A stretch of DNA of 64,000 nt from Victivallales bacterium. GTDB taxonomy: Bacteria > Verrucomicrobiota > Lentisphaeria > Oligosphaerales > Oligosphaeraceae. This document shows, one piece after another, positions 46,574 to 55,153 of the stretch. Within the stretch, counting starts at the first letter, position 1, and each line of letters starts with the position of its first letter. The DNA lies in NCBI GenBank assembly GCA_017417585.1, contig JAFPYX010000043.1, forward strand, positions 1 through 64,000. The letters are read 5' to 3'. Made by a program: the position numbers and the translations under genes. The notes beneath the pieces were generated by a model. The model searched no databases. It was not told where the DNA came from and saw only the letters and a list, made by a program, of their open reading frames with translations.

Positions 46574-46599
46574 ATCGGGGGCGTCAAAGCGCCCCCGAT
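46574..46599. terminator. Hairpin downstream of the phasin-like gene
   Basis: ATCGGGGGCG pairs perfectly with CGCCCCCGAT across a 6-nt loop. It lies about 40 bp after the phasin-like stop and 50 bp before folC. There is no T-run on the minus strand, so it may be a pause or RNA-stability element rather than a full terminator. Confidence 0.5.
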
Positions 46600-46637
46600 T
46601 TCCCGGTGGTATTCGCTCAGAGAGCGAACTGGCAAAA

Positions 46638-46940
46638 TCACTTCTTGAGCTTGGCGATTTCGGCCTCAATTTTTTCGAGCTTGGCAAGAATGAGGTCCAG
46701 TTTTGGAGTGGCGGGGTCCAGTTTTTCCAATTTGCCAGCCTGTTTCTTCAAACAGTCATTGATCTTCTCCCGTGCGGAAATGCCTTCATTTACCAGGCGT
46801 TCCTTCAGATCCTTCTTGTCCTCGCCTTCTTTGACGCCAACCTTGTCCAGAGTCTCCTTTACCAGCCCCTCGATACGGTTTGCGGCAACACTGGCAACGC
46901 CCAGACCCAGATTGAAACCCTCTTCCAGAAGCTTCAACAT
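46638..46940 (-). CDS. Phasin-like coiled-coil protein
   Basis: A 100-aa protein with AAAGGAG upstream of the ATG. It is helical throughout: MLKLLEEGFNLGLGVASVAANRIEGLVKETLDKVGV is the pattern of phasin/PHA-granule-associated (PhaI/COG3937-type) proteins, and the C-terminus (LDLILAKLEKIEAEIAKLKK) is a heptad coiled coil. No polyhydroxyalkanoate synthesis gene lies in the window, so it may have another scaffold role. Confidence 0.6.
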   Translation of the reverse strand: MLKLLEEGFNLGLGVASVAANRIEGLVKETLDKVGVKEGEDKKDLKERLVNEGISAREKINDCLKKQAGKLEKLDPATPKLDLILAKLEKIEAEIAKLKK

Positions 46941-47112
46941 TATAGCAATCTCCTTTGGTTATGGGGTGAAACGATGAAAACCGCTGTTACTATATAGGGG
47001 CAACACAAACTTGTCAATGATTTTTTCCAAAAACAATAAAAATTATCACATTTTGCACGAAAATTGTCGTGCAATGTATATTAACCATCGTGTCCATTTC
47101 AAGGAGTCGCCT

Positions 47113-47349
47113 ATGAATGAAAAACCGAAATCGACCAATATCAGCATCCGGATGGATCTGGATTTAAAGCGTGACGCGGAGACTCTTTTCGCGAATCTGG
47201 GGATGAACCTCTCGACCGCATTCAATGTCTTTTTGCGTCAGTCGCTTCGTGTGCAGGGGCTGCCATTTCCGGTGAAGATGAATTTCTCCTCATCACTGGA
47301 TACGAATTCACCTTCCGAGGGGGATAAGTCTGCCGAACGGGAGGAGTGA
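47113..47349 (+). CDS. RelB/DinJ-like ribbon-helix-helix antitoxin
   Basis: A 78-aa protein from ATG 47113 with AAGGAG at 47101-47106; the frame extends to 47011 but the upstream part is not antitoxin-like. STNISIRMDLDLKRDAETLF and LGMNLSTAFNVFLRQ match the RelB/DinJ ribbon-helix-helix fold, followed by the PFPV tail that normally engages a RelE/YafQ toxin. No toxin gene adjoins. Instead, a metallophosphoesterase begins 1 bp after the stop. Confidence 0.8.
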   Translation: MNEKPKSTNISIRMDLDLKRDAETLFANLGMNLSTAFNVFLRQSLRVQGLPFPVKMNFSSSLDTNSPSEGDKSAEREE

Positions 47350-47350
47350 A

Positions 47351-47986
47351 ATGAAAATTCTTTATTGTTCTGACCTGCATGGGAACTATGCCGCACTTGA
47401 GTGCCTTCCGGAAGCGGATATGGTGTTGGTGGGAGGAGATTTCACCACTTTTGGGTCTCCAGAGGAATTCCGCGAAGCCGTGGGGTTGTTCGCCAGACGG
47501 TTCCCCAAATTCCATGCTGTGGCCGGCAACCTTGACCCTGGCAAGACGGCGGATCAAATCCTGCAGGAATGCGGCCATTTGCTGTCCCTGTCACCAATGC
47601 GTGTGGAAGGAGTGACCTTGATGGGAGTTGGAGGCTCGCATCAATGCCCGCGTCCCACTCCATACGAGTGGAATGATCAGGAGACGGAGACACGGCTAGC
47701 CGCGGTGCAAGTCTCTCAGGTGGATATTCTGGTCACGCATGCACCGCCGTTTGGGTTTGGGGCGGATGTGATTTCCAACGGGGTGCACGTGGGCAGCCAT
47801 GCCATCCAACGGCTGGCCGCCCGGCTGACGCCCGTGTTGCATCTATGTGGCCATATCCATGAGGCAGCAGGAGTCTTCGATGAAAATGGCACTGTGCTGG
47901 TGAATCCCGGCGCTTTCGGAGAAGAAGGCCATTATGCGCTGATCGACTGGAAGCCAGCGGAGGCACCATCCGTGCAGTTGCATTGA
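47351..47986 (+). CDS. Calcineurin-like metallophosphoesterase
   Basis: A 211-aa protein with all five family motifs: DLHGN (residues 8-12), VGGDF near 28, GNLDP near 59 (in place of GNHD), THAPP near 127 and CGHIHE near 157. Substrate not predictable. It begins directly after the antitoxin-like gene, so the two are cotranscribed. Confidence 0.85.
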   Translation: MKILYCSDLHGNYAALECLPEADMVLVGGDFTTFGSPEEFREAVGLFARRFPKFHAVAGNLDPGKTADQILQECGHLLSLSPMRVEGVTLMGVGGSHQCPRPTPYEWNDQETETRLAAVQVSQVDILVTHAPPFGFGADVISNGVHVGSHAIQRLAARLTPVLHLCGHIHEAAGVFDENGTVLVNPGAFGEEGHYALIDWKPAEAPSVQLH

Positions 47987-48036
47987 CTCCGTCCGTGCTT
48001 TTGGGAAAAAGTTAAAGCGGCCACGGAATTGACTTG

Positions 48037-49386
48037 CTATTTGTCTGTAGATGGCATGGTGACAAAGGGACATTCGGCACAGGAATGGTCTAGTGCCAGG
48101 CAGAAATTCTGAAAAATATCCAGCATTCCCTGTTGCTGCGATGCGTTTCGAAGCAGTTCCCGCGCCCGTGAGGGTGGTGAGAGGAAGCGTCTTACTGCAT
48201 CCTTGAGCAGGTGATTTTCCTGCCCGCAGGGAATCAGTTCCCAAGTGTCTTGGGCGAGTTGTCGGGTGGTGTCGTCATGATCCATTTCCGCTTTTGCGGC
48301 GAGATAAGGCAAAAAAGTGTTGAGGGCGAGATCCACCATCCGTTCCCTTCCCAGCAGTGCGGCCGGCCGAGCAAGTCGGGTCTCGAAATTGAGCATCTTC
48401 TCCCATTGTGGATCTTGCTTCAGCGGTATGGTCAGAAGCCGCAGGAGTTGACGCGGGGTTCCTTTGGATTGCTCGACGCATTCGCGTAGCCAGCAGCCTG
48501 GACGCGACTGGCAAGCATGGAGCCAGAACACCCCTCCTGCCAGCCGCCGTTCGATGCTGTTGAGAGGGCGTGTCCCGTTTCGATTCCATTTGAGGCCAAT
48601 TGAAGTCTGACCACTGGCCCACCAGTGTCTCCAGGCCATGGATACAAATGTTCGGAATTCCGGCAGTATCTCGACCTGTGTGGGATCCGGCAGGAGACCT
48701 GCCGTTCCCAAAAAAAGCGCCATCATCTTGGATTCGTTGCGGCAGGCATCTTGACATGCGCTCAGCGGCAGCGCCTGTGCGAGTTGCCGGAACGGCTGGC
48801 GATTGAAAGCATAGCCCAGGCCTTCGAAGGTCTGCTCGTAGAGCGCCTGGTCTTCGCCCACCTGGGCACCCAGGCGCAGAAGGCGCTGCCCTCGGCGGAG
48901 CATCCGGGAAAGTCCTGCGCTGGAGAGGATTGTCCGGAGACTCTCGTCATCTGAGAGTGCCCAGCGCAATGCACAGGCGCCGGGTGGCACTTCCCTGCCA
49001 TAGGGATAGCAGGCAGCCTCGACCTGCTGGAAGAGCCGTCCCCAACTGGACTGGAGCTGCCCCTGCAATTCCAGAGTCGGCAAAACAGGGCCGCCGTGAT
49101 CGTCGATCCAGACCACATGGAGAACGACCTTGTCGTATCGTGGGTCTTGGCCATGTCCATGCGAATGCCATTCCGAGGCAAATCGGTGTACTTCGATATC
49201 GCCACGCAGGAGAGTGTTGTCTATGACCACGGCTGCGTCATGGAAATCCGGTCCAGCCATTCGGTTCCACAGACCGACCGAGAGGATACGGATTTCTCGG
49301 TTGTCTGTGCATTTTGCCTGGGGGACGAGCAGGCGTTCATTCCAGATGATTTGCAGGAAGCGTTCGGAAAAGGGGCATTGTCTCAT
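48037..49386 (-). CDS. DUF2851 family protein
   Basis: A 449-aa protein from ATG 49386, with GGAG about 10 bp upstream; the frame to 49521 adds unconserved residues. The N-terminal section (FLQIIWNERLL, then GPDFHDAAVVIDNTLLRGDIEVH) is the defining pattern of DUF2851, conserved in Bacteroidetes and PVC bacteria, of unknown function. A C-terminal Cys pattern (CLALDHSCAECPF) may bind metal. It is divergent from the htrA-like gene. Confidence 0.85.
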   Translation of the reverse strand: MRQCPFSERFLQIIWNERLLVPQAKCTDNREIRILSVGLWNRMAGPDFHDAAVVIDNTLLRGDIEVHRFASEWHSHGHGQDPRYDKVVLHVVWIDDHGGPVLPTLELQGQLQSSWGRLFQQVEAACYPYGREVPPGACALRWALSDDESLRTILSSAGLSRMLRRGQRLLRLGAQVGEDQALYEQTFEGLGYAFNRQPFRQLAQALPLSACQDACRNESKMMALFLGTAGLLPDPTQVEILPEFRTFVSMAWRHWWASGQTSIGLKWNRNGTRPLNSIERRLAGGVFWLHACQSRPGCWLRECVEQSKGTPRQLLRLLTIPLKQDPQWEKMLNFETRLARPAALLGRERMVDLALNTFLPYLAAKAEMDHDDTTRQLAQDTWELIPCGQENHLLKDAVRRFLSPPSRARELLRNASQQQGMLDIFQNFCLALDHSCAECPFVTMPSTDK

Positions 49387-49529
49387 GGAAAAACTCCATT
49401 TTTGGGGAACTTTCGGAAAGAAAGGAGGTCTTATTCCCGAAAGACAGTGAAACACTCGGGCAAATTTTGATGTCCGGGCATTCCGGAAATCCATCAATAA
49501 ATTCTTAACGGATAATATCATCGCTCCAA

Positions 49530-50936
49530 ATGAACGGCTTGAACAAATCTCATAACTTCCTAAAAGTCATCATTTTGTCAGTGACTTTCCTGACGTTTGC
49601 GGGCATTTGTGAGGATAATCTCGATGTCCCCGAACTGCCGCCTCCCTCCGCTGCGCGGCTGACTCCAGAGGTCCTGGCGGTCAAGAAGGCGTTGCCATGG
49701 GTTGTGAACATTGGAACCAATGAGCAGATCATCCAGGTCAACGACCCGTTTGCTCCATTTTTCATGGAATTCTTCAATCAGCGCCAGAATTTCCGTGCCA
49801 CCATGCAGTATTCTCCCATCGGCTCCGGAGTGATTGTTGATCCCCATGGACTCATCCTGACCAACGAACACGTCGTGCGCCGCGCACCGCAGATTGAGGT
49901 CCGGCTCTGGGACGGCACTGCGTATCCTGCTCGAATCGTCGGCTTCGATGCTCTCAATGACCTATGTCTTCTTCAGTTGACCGGAGATTACGATGGACAT
50001 CCGCTTGCCTACGCAGACTTCGCCCGTGCCAACGACTTGATGCTGGGCGAGTCCGTCATCGCCATTGGCAATCCCTTTGGCCTGGAACACTCTGTTTCCC
50101 GCGGTGTCATCTCCGCATTCGACCGTTCGTTTTCCGAGGGGGATGTCTCCTTTGACGACATCATCCAGATTGACGCCGCCATCAACCCCGGAAATTCCGG
50201 AGGGCCTTTGATCAATCTTGACGGACAGCTGATCGGCATCAACCTGGCCATCAAAGCGGATGCGCAAGGCATTGGCTTTGCAATCCCCTTGGCCCGCATT
50301 GAGCATTTCCTCTCCTATTGGCTGACGCCTTCGCACTTTTCCGACCATTACCTTGGGCTGGCGGGGGCGGTGACTTCCTTTACCACGGATGGCATCCGCC
50401 TGCCGGAAATCCTCAATGGCAGCCCGTTGGCGCAGGCGGGCCTGAAAACTGGCGATGTGATAACAGCGGTGAATGGCGTGGAGGTAAGGCGCCCTATTGA
50501 TTTTGGACGGGCGCTTTGGACCTTGCAACCGGGGGAGGAGGTCACTCTAAAAGGAGTGGAAGGTGCCGAGTATGCCGTTGCATCCGCCATGATGACGCGT
50601 CAACGGCTTGTCGAGACGCGGCTGGGGTTGCGGGTGAAGGAACTTACCCCGGCAATTCGCAAGTCCATGGGTATTCCCGATGAGGTATCCGGGGTGATAG
50701 TCAGCGAAGTCATTTCCAATCCCGCGTATTCCAATCAGGCCGCCCAGTGGCATGAAATCATCAAGCGCGGCGACATCATCGTTCAGATCGACCATCGAAA
50801 TATATTCAGTGGTGACGATTTGGCTGATGCCCTTCGTGAGACCTGCTCGGGGCAAGTGATGCAGCTGGGATTTTACTCGATTTCGCGGAATCGCCATCAG
50901 GCCGCGCCACTGGAAACCAATGCGCGGTTAAATTAA
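49530..50936 (+). CDS. HtrA/Deg-family serine protease with two PDZ domains
   Basis: A 468-aa exported protease. Residues 1-27 form a signal peptide (LKVIILSVTFLTFAGICED). The trypsin-like domain has LTNEHVV with His114, an Asp in ALNDLCLLQL, and NPGNSGGPL with Ser223, a complete catalytic triad. Two PDZ domains follow (about 275-360 and 365-455). HtrA proteins degrade misfolded periplasmic proteins. Length and layout are normal for DegP/DegQ-type enzymes. Confidence 0.93.
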   Translation: MNGLNKSHNFLKVIILSVTFLTFAGICEDNLDVPELPPPSAARLTPEVLAVKKALPWVVNIGTNEQIIQVNDPFAPFFMEFFNQRQNFRATMQYSPIGSGVIVDPHGLILTNEHVVRRAPQIEVRLWDGTAYPARIVGFDALNDLCLLQLTGDYDGHPLAYADFARANDLMLGESVIAIGNPFGLEHSVSRGVISAFDRSFSEGDVSFDDIIQIDAAINPGNSGGPLINLDGQLIGINLAIKADAQGIGFAIPLARIEHFLSYWLTPSHFSDHYLGLAGAVTSFTTDGIRLPEILNGSPLAQAGLKTGDVITAVNGVEVRRPIDFGRALWTLQPGEEVTLKGVEGAEYAVASAMMTRQRLVETRLGLRVKELTPAIRKSMGIPDEVSGVIVSEVISNPAYSNQAAQWHEIIKRGDIIVQIDHRNIFSGDDLADALRETCSGQVMQLGFYSISRNRHQAAPLETNARLN

Positions 50937-51008
50937 TGCCGTTGCCATTTCTGGCATAATACCGTTGTTTTGTTTTTTCAACAGTCCATTCTTCACCTGT
51001 GTCAGAAT

Positions 51009-51386
51009 ATGTATTCGCGCAAAGGGTTGGCGCATCTGATTGATGCCTTTAAGTTCTCCTGTGAGGGGCTTTATGCCATGCGGAACGAAACGCCATTCCG
51101 GATTGAGCTGGTGCTGGGGGTCTTGGCGGTCCCGTTGGCTTGGTTTCTGCCTGGGATGGATTTGGTCTGGCGTGTGATACTTACGCTTGCCTGGCTGGCT
51201 TTGCCGACGATGGAGATTGTCAATACGGCAATCGAGGCGGTTGTAGACTTGGTTTCGCCGGATTGGCATCCTTTGGCCAAAAAGGCCAAGGATTGTGCAT
51301 CTGCGGCGGTGTTTTGTGTTGGAGTTGCCAACGTTATCGTATGGCTGGCCGCATTTTGGGATTGCTATGTCCGCGATTGGTTTTAG
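51009..51386 (+). CDS. dgkA: Diacylglycerol kinase, prokaryotic type
   Basis: A 125-aa membrane protein with the three-helix DgkA fold; ATG 51009 is chosen because MYSRKGLAHLIDAFKFSCEGL is the usual amphipathic N-terminus. The active-site motif MEIVNTAIEAVVD (ExxNTAIE) is present. It phosphorylates diacylglycerol or undecaprenol in membrane lipid recycling. It converges on the fumarase-like gene with a 4-bp overlap of stop codons. Confidence 0.9.
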   Translation: MYSRKGLAHLIDAFKFSCEGLYAMRNETPFRIELVLGVLAVPLAWFLPGMDLVWRVILTLAWLALPTMEIVNTAIEAVVDLVSPDWHPLAKKAKDCASAAVFCVGVANVIVWLAAFWDCYVRDWF

Positions 51387-52000
51387 GCATTTAGACCGTG
51401 GATTTGCTCTTGAGATATTCTGAAAACCTCGTCGTGGAGATTGCCGCCATGGGTGTCCATGGTGACAATTGCAGGGAAATCATTGACCCGTAGTTCCCAC
51501 ATTGCCTCTGGAGAACCAAATTCCTTCAGGAAAAACACTTGATTGACACATTGGACCGCAGCGGCCAGCACCTGTGCGGCACCTCCCACCGCCGAGAGAT
51601 AGACGCAGCCATATTCCTGTAGCGCGTGGAGTGTTTTGGCACCCATGCCACCTTTGCCGATGATTGCCCGGATGCCATAACGGCGGATTACCTTGGCCAT
51701 ATAGGGTTCCTCGCGGGCGGAGGTCGTGGGGCCGGCTGCGGTCACATGCCACTTCCCAGACGATTCATCCTGTACCATGACAGGGCCGCAATGGTAAAGG
51801 GCGCTGCCTGCGAGTCGGAGTTCGTCGGGGAGAAGCGGCGTTTCGTCGGCAAGAAATTTATGGGCGGCATCCCGTGCTGTGTAGAGGATGCCGCTGAGCC
51901 TTACACGCTGGCCACATCTCAAGGCACGAATGGCCTTTTCTTCGAGAGGAATGCCCAGTTCGATTGTCGATTTCACCGGGGAGTTTTCGGAATTGGTCAT
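51383..52000 (-). CDS. Class I fumarase / tartrate dehydratase beta-type subunit
   Basis: A 205-aa protein matching the C-terminal (beta) domain of class I fumarases: GILYTARDAAHKF near residue 38, YHCGPVM near 69, AAGPTTSAREEPYM near 88, IIGKGGMG near 114 and YLSAVGGAAQVLA near 134. In this family the alpha subunit carries the Fe-S cluster, and the two are usually adjacent. No alpha gene is visible in the window. Its ATG overlaps the stop of the FtsB/DivIC-like gene. Confidence 0.88.
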   Translation of the reverse strand: MTNSENSPVKSTIELGIPLEEKAIRALRCGQRVRLSGILYTARDAAHKFLADETPLLPDELRLAGSALYHCGPVMVQDESSGKWHVTAAGPTTSAREEPYMAKVIRRYGIRAIIGKGGMGAKTLHALQEYGCVYLSAVGGAAQVLAAAVQCVNQVFFLKEFGSPEAMWELRVNDFPAIVTMDTHGGNLHDEVFRISQEQIHGLNA

Positions 52001-52311
52001 GGTGTTGAAGGTGTGGTTGTAGTGGCGGAAGGTTCGGGAAGCTCCAGCTGATAGATCACCTCGCCGGGGCGGCTATAGCCGCGTCGGTCCCGTGCGATAC
52101 GTTCAATTTCCTCCGGATCATTGTTTTTGATCTTGTCGATTTGCCGTTCCAGTTCTGCAATCTTTGTTTCGAGGAGTTCATGTTGCTCCTGCTGCTTTTG
52201 CAATTCTTCCTTGAGGCGGTTGATTTTTGTTGTCGGAGGAACAAACAGAAAGAGGCAGACGAGGATGATGACGGCAATAATAACTGTAATGAGCAAGTCG
52301 ATTCTGGACAT
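51997..52311 (-). CDS. FtsB/DivIC-family septum protein
   Basis: A 104-aa protein with one N-terminal membrane helix (VIIAVIILVCLFLFV, about residues 10-24), a coiled coil (INRLKEELQKQQEQHELLETK), and the conserved DPEEIERIARDRRGYSRPGE, close to the DPxYIExxAR...GxxxPGE signature of DivIC/FtsB. These proteins join the FtsL/FtsQ division complex. It is translationally coupled to the fumarase-like gene (ATGA). Confidence 0.83.
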   Translation of the reverse strand: MSRIDLLITVIIAVIILVCLFLFVPPTTKINRLKEELQKQQEQHELLETKIAELERQIDKIKNNDPEEIERIARDRRGYSRPGEVIYQLELPEPSATTTTPSTP

Positions 52312-52352
52312 GGCGCTTGAGTTTGAGACGAGCCTGTTTGGGTATCCCAGGG

Positions 52353-54869
52353 TTATTTCATGGCTTCCCTGATTGACAGGGCGGTTAGGTTACTGAGCTC
52401 CTGGTAACTCTGTTCTGGACGTGGTACGATTGGCGGGAGGAAATGCACTTTGACCTTTTGACCATAGCGCGGCCACCTCTTCCCCCTGGGCAGGAGTTCG
52501 TAGGCGCCTTTGATGGCAATCGGTACGATGGGCACCTGTAGTTCCTTGGCCAGGATGGCGAAGGTTGGTTTGAAGAGGCTGAGCCCACCGTCCATGCTGC
52601 GGGTGCCTTCCGGAAAGATCATGATGTTCTTTCCCTGCCGCAGTGCGGCGGCGAGGGTTTGCAGCGAACGGCGGATGTCGCCGTTGAGTTCCATGACAAT
52701 CACATTGTGGGTGCGTGCGAAGTGTCGGGAAAAGACGCCATTGATATGCTTGGCGGTCGCGTAGCTGTAGGTATTGACGATAGTCTTGCTGTCAAGGAAC
52801 GCGGTCAAGATGAAGGAGTCCAGGTAGCTCTGGTGGTTGGGGGCGAAAATGACCGGTCCGTCCGGGATGTTTTCCAGGCCGGCTTGTTCTAGTTTCGTTC
52901 CGAAGCATCCTAGGAACATTCGGGAGAGACCGTGCAGATGCCGATGGGACCAGCCTGGTTTTGGGAGGGTGACTTCAAGCGGCTCATTGAGGATGTCATG
53001 CCAGTTCAAAGCCTTGGCCTGAAGCTCGGCCCCTGGGATCGCCTGTTCGGAAAGGTGGGCGGCCAGCGTCCGGACAGTGGGGAAGTCCACCAGGGTTTCC
53101 TCACCGATTTGAACATGGAATGTGCTATTGAGATAGGTCACGAAGGCGACTTTGCCCAGCGAATCCACTCCGAGGTCAAGCTCGAAATGGTCATCCGGCA
53201 GGACTTTCTGGCCGGTGGTGTCCTCAAGATACTGATGGATCAGCTCGTATTCACGGGTGTTTGGGGCGGGCGGCGCGTCTTTGCGGGAGGCGCGGGCGGT
53301 CTGGGCAAGGAACTTGGAGAGTTCATGGCGCTTGAGCTTGCCGAGGCGGGTGCGGGGCAGCGGCTCGGAAATCAGCGCGAGCTTGAGAATTCGCTTGTAG
53401 GAGGCAGCATGCTCGTTGTAAGGCTCGATGACTTCGTCCAGAATGCTTTCCTCGATATTTAGAATGCGTCGTGCCTTAAGCGTATGGGAGTTGGGAAGCA
53501 CTATCAATTCAAGGGCGTCACCGTTGCCGATCAAGGCACATTCCTCGATGAGGCCGTTGGAGATCGCCATGACCTTCTGCTCGATCTCTTCCGGGGTGAT
53601 GTTCTTGCCATTGCCCAAGATGATGAGTTCTTTCTTGCGCCCGGTGATGAAGACAAAATTGTCCTGGTCAATGAAACCCAGGTCCCCTGTATGGAACCAG
53701 CCATCTTTGTCGAAAACGGCGGCAGTCTCTTCCGGACGCTGCCAATAGCCAGGGGAGACATTCGGACCGCGGACCAGGATCTCGCCGTCCACGATTTTGG
53801 CCTCCTCGCCTGGAAGCAGCTGGCCGGAGGCGTTCTTGCGGAGCTTGCCCGGACGCGGGAAGGAGACCATGGGGGCTGTCTCAGACAGTCCATATCCAAG
53901 GAGTATCTCAATGCCGACTGCGCGCATGTCCCGAATGATATCGTCGTCCAATGCCGCACCGCCACAGGGGAAGTAGCGTCCTTTGCCGCCAAATGCGTCC
54001 TGGACCTTCTTGAAGATTTTCCGGGAGAGCCACAGCGAGTTGATGGCGCGGCAGAACTTGAAGAGCGCTGTGGCCAGCTTCGAGGCGCGAATCTGCTTCA
54101 TGATGCCATCGCGTAGCACGGTAAAAAGCTTTGGCACACCCACCAGCATGGTGACATGGTTGTCATGCATGGCGGCCTTGATGGTCTCGCCCTTGAGTTC
54201 CGGCACAATAACAATCGTCGAATGGATGGCAAGGGGCATCAGCATCGATGCCTGAAGCGGCAACACGTGGTGGAAGGGGAGCAGTGCCAGGTGCACGTCG
54301 TCCTCGCGGTAGATCGGCACGTCAATGGAGACGGAGTCCTGGTTCACGCGCAGATTCTTGATGGTGAGGATGACGCCTTTGGGGCGTCCGGTGGTCCCTG
54401 AGGTGTAGATGATGACGCCGATTTCCTCATCGGATATGTCTCTGAATGCCAAGGGCTTTTTACTGTCTGGCCCGGCAAGCTGCGGCACCTGGTCAACACG
54501 AAGAGCGCGGGCACCCAAATGGGGAGCCAAGGCAAGTGCAGCTTTGACATTTGGTTCCGTTTTCTCACTGCACCATACGACCTTGACGCCGGCATCTTGC
54601 ATCATGAACGCCAATTCCTCCGGACTGCTTTGCATGTCCATGGGAACGGGAATCTGGCAGTTCTGCCAGGCGCTAAAAAAAGCCATCGGCCATTCCGGCC
54701 GGTTTTCCAGCACCACGGCTATGCGATCCCCGGCCGAACCTCCGGCATGGGCGCTGAATTCATGCACCTTGCAAATCAACTCATGATAATTGATGCGCTG
54801 CTCGCCGTAGATGACGGCGATCTTGGATGAATCCTTGAGATATAACATGACTGAATGACTTGGAAACAA
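52353..54869 (-). CDS. Acyl-activating synthetase + acyl carrier domain + acyltransferase
   Basis: An 838-aa three-domain lipid enzyme. Residues about 8-500 are an AMP-forming synthetase with YTSGTTGRPKGVIL near 154 and a WFHTGDLGFID-type motif near 390. Residues about 540-615 are an acyl-carrier domain with GVDSLGK, whose Ser takes phosphopantetheine. Residues about 640-838 are a PlsC-type acyltransferase with NHQSYLD and FPEGTRS. Aas-type enzymes join the first and last domains; an internal carrier domain is less common. The frame starts with TTG at 54869; an ATG at 54848 is an alternative, giving 831 aa. Neither has a strong ribosome site. Confidence 0.87.
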   Translation of the reverse strand: MFPSHSVMLYLKDSSKIAVIYGEQRINYHELICKVHEFSAHAGGSAGDRIAVVLENRPEWPMAFFSAWQNCQIPVPMDMQSSPEELAFMMQDAGVKVVWCSEKTEPNVKAALALAPHLGARALRVDQVPQLAGPDSKKPLAFRDISDEEIGVIIYTSGTTGRPKGVILTIKNLRVNQDSVSIDVPIYREDDVHLALLPFHHVLPLQASMLMPLAIHSTIVIVPELKGETIKAAMHDNHVTMLVGVPKLFTVLRDGIMKQIRASKLATALFKFCRAINSLWLSRKIFKKVQDAFGGKGRYFPCGGAALDDDIIRDMRAVGIEILLGYGLSETAPMVSFPRPGKLRKNASGQLLPGEEAKIVDGEILVRGPNVSPGYWQRPEETAAVFDKDGWFHTGDLGFIDQDNFVFITGRKKELIILGNGKNITPEEIEQKVMAISNGLIEECALIGNGDALELIVLPNSHTLKARRILNIEESILDEVIEPYNEHAASYKRILKLALISEPLPRTRLGKLKRHELSKFLAQTARASRKDAPPAPNTREYELIHQYLEDTTGQKVLPDDHFELDLGVDSLGKVAFVTYLNSTFHVQIGEETLVDFPTVRTLAAHLSEQAIPGAELQAKALNWHDILNEPLEVTLPKPGWSHRHLHGLSRMFLGCFGTKLEQAGLENIPDGPVIFAPNHQSYLDSFILTAFLDSKTIVNTYSYATAKHINGVFSRHFARTHNVIVMELNGDIRRSLQTLAAALRQGKNIMIFPEGTRSMDGGLSLFKPTFAILAKELQVPIVPIAIKGAYELLPRGKRWPRYGQKVKVHFLPPIVPRPEQSYQELSNLTALSIREAMK

Positions 54870-55153
54870 ATCGGAAACATCCTAAATATACATGGGGAAC
54901 CACGATGTGCATGGTTCACCGAAATTATTTGCGACATTTTTATGAAATCTGTCGCAAACACTGCCATTCCGGCGAGGAATTCCCACGATTTCCCAAGCGT
55001 ATTTGATAAAATCTATTACTATTTAATAATTAATAAATTATTTTTAATTTATTTGCGGTTTTCCGGTGGCAAATCCGAGGAGTGGAGATATTGTTGCGTC
55101 AAAGCCGACAGGGAATCACGTCATGGAATTTGGATGGCTTTGAGGAGTGTTCA

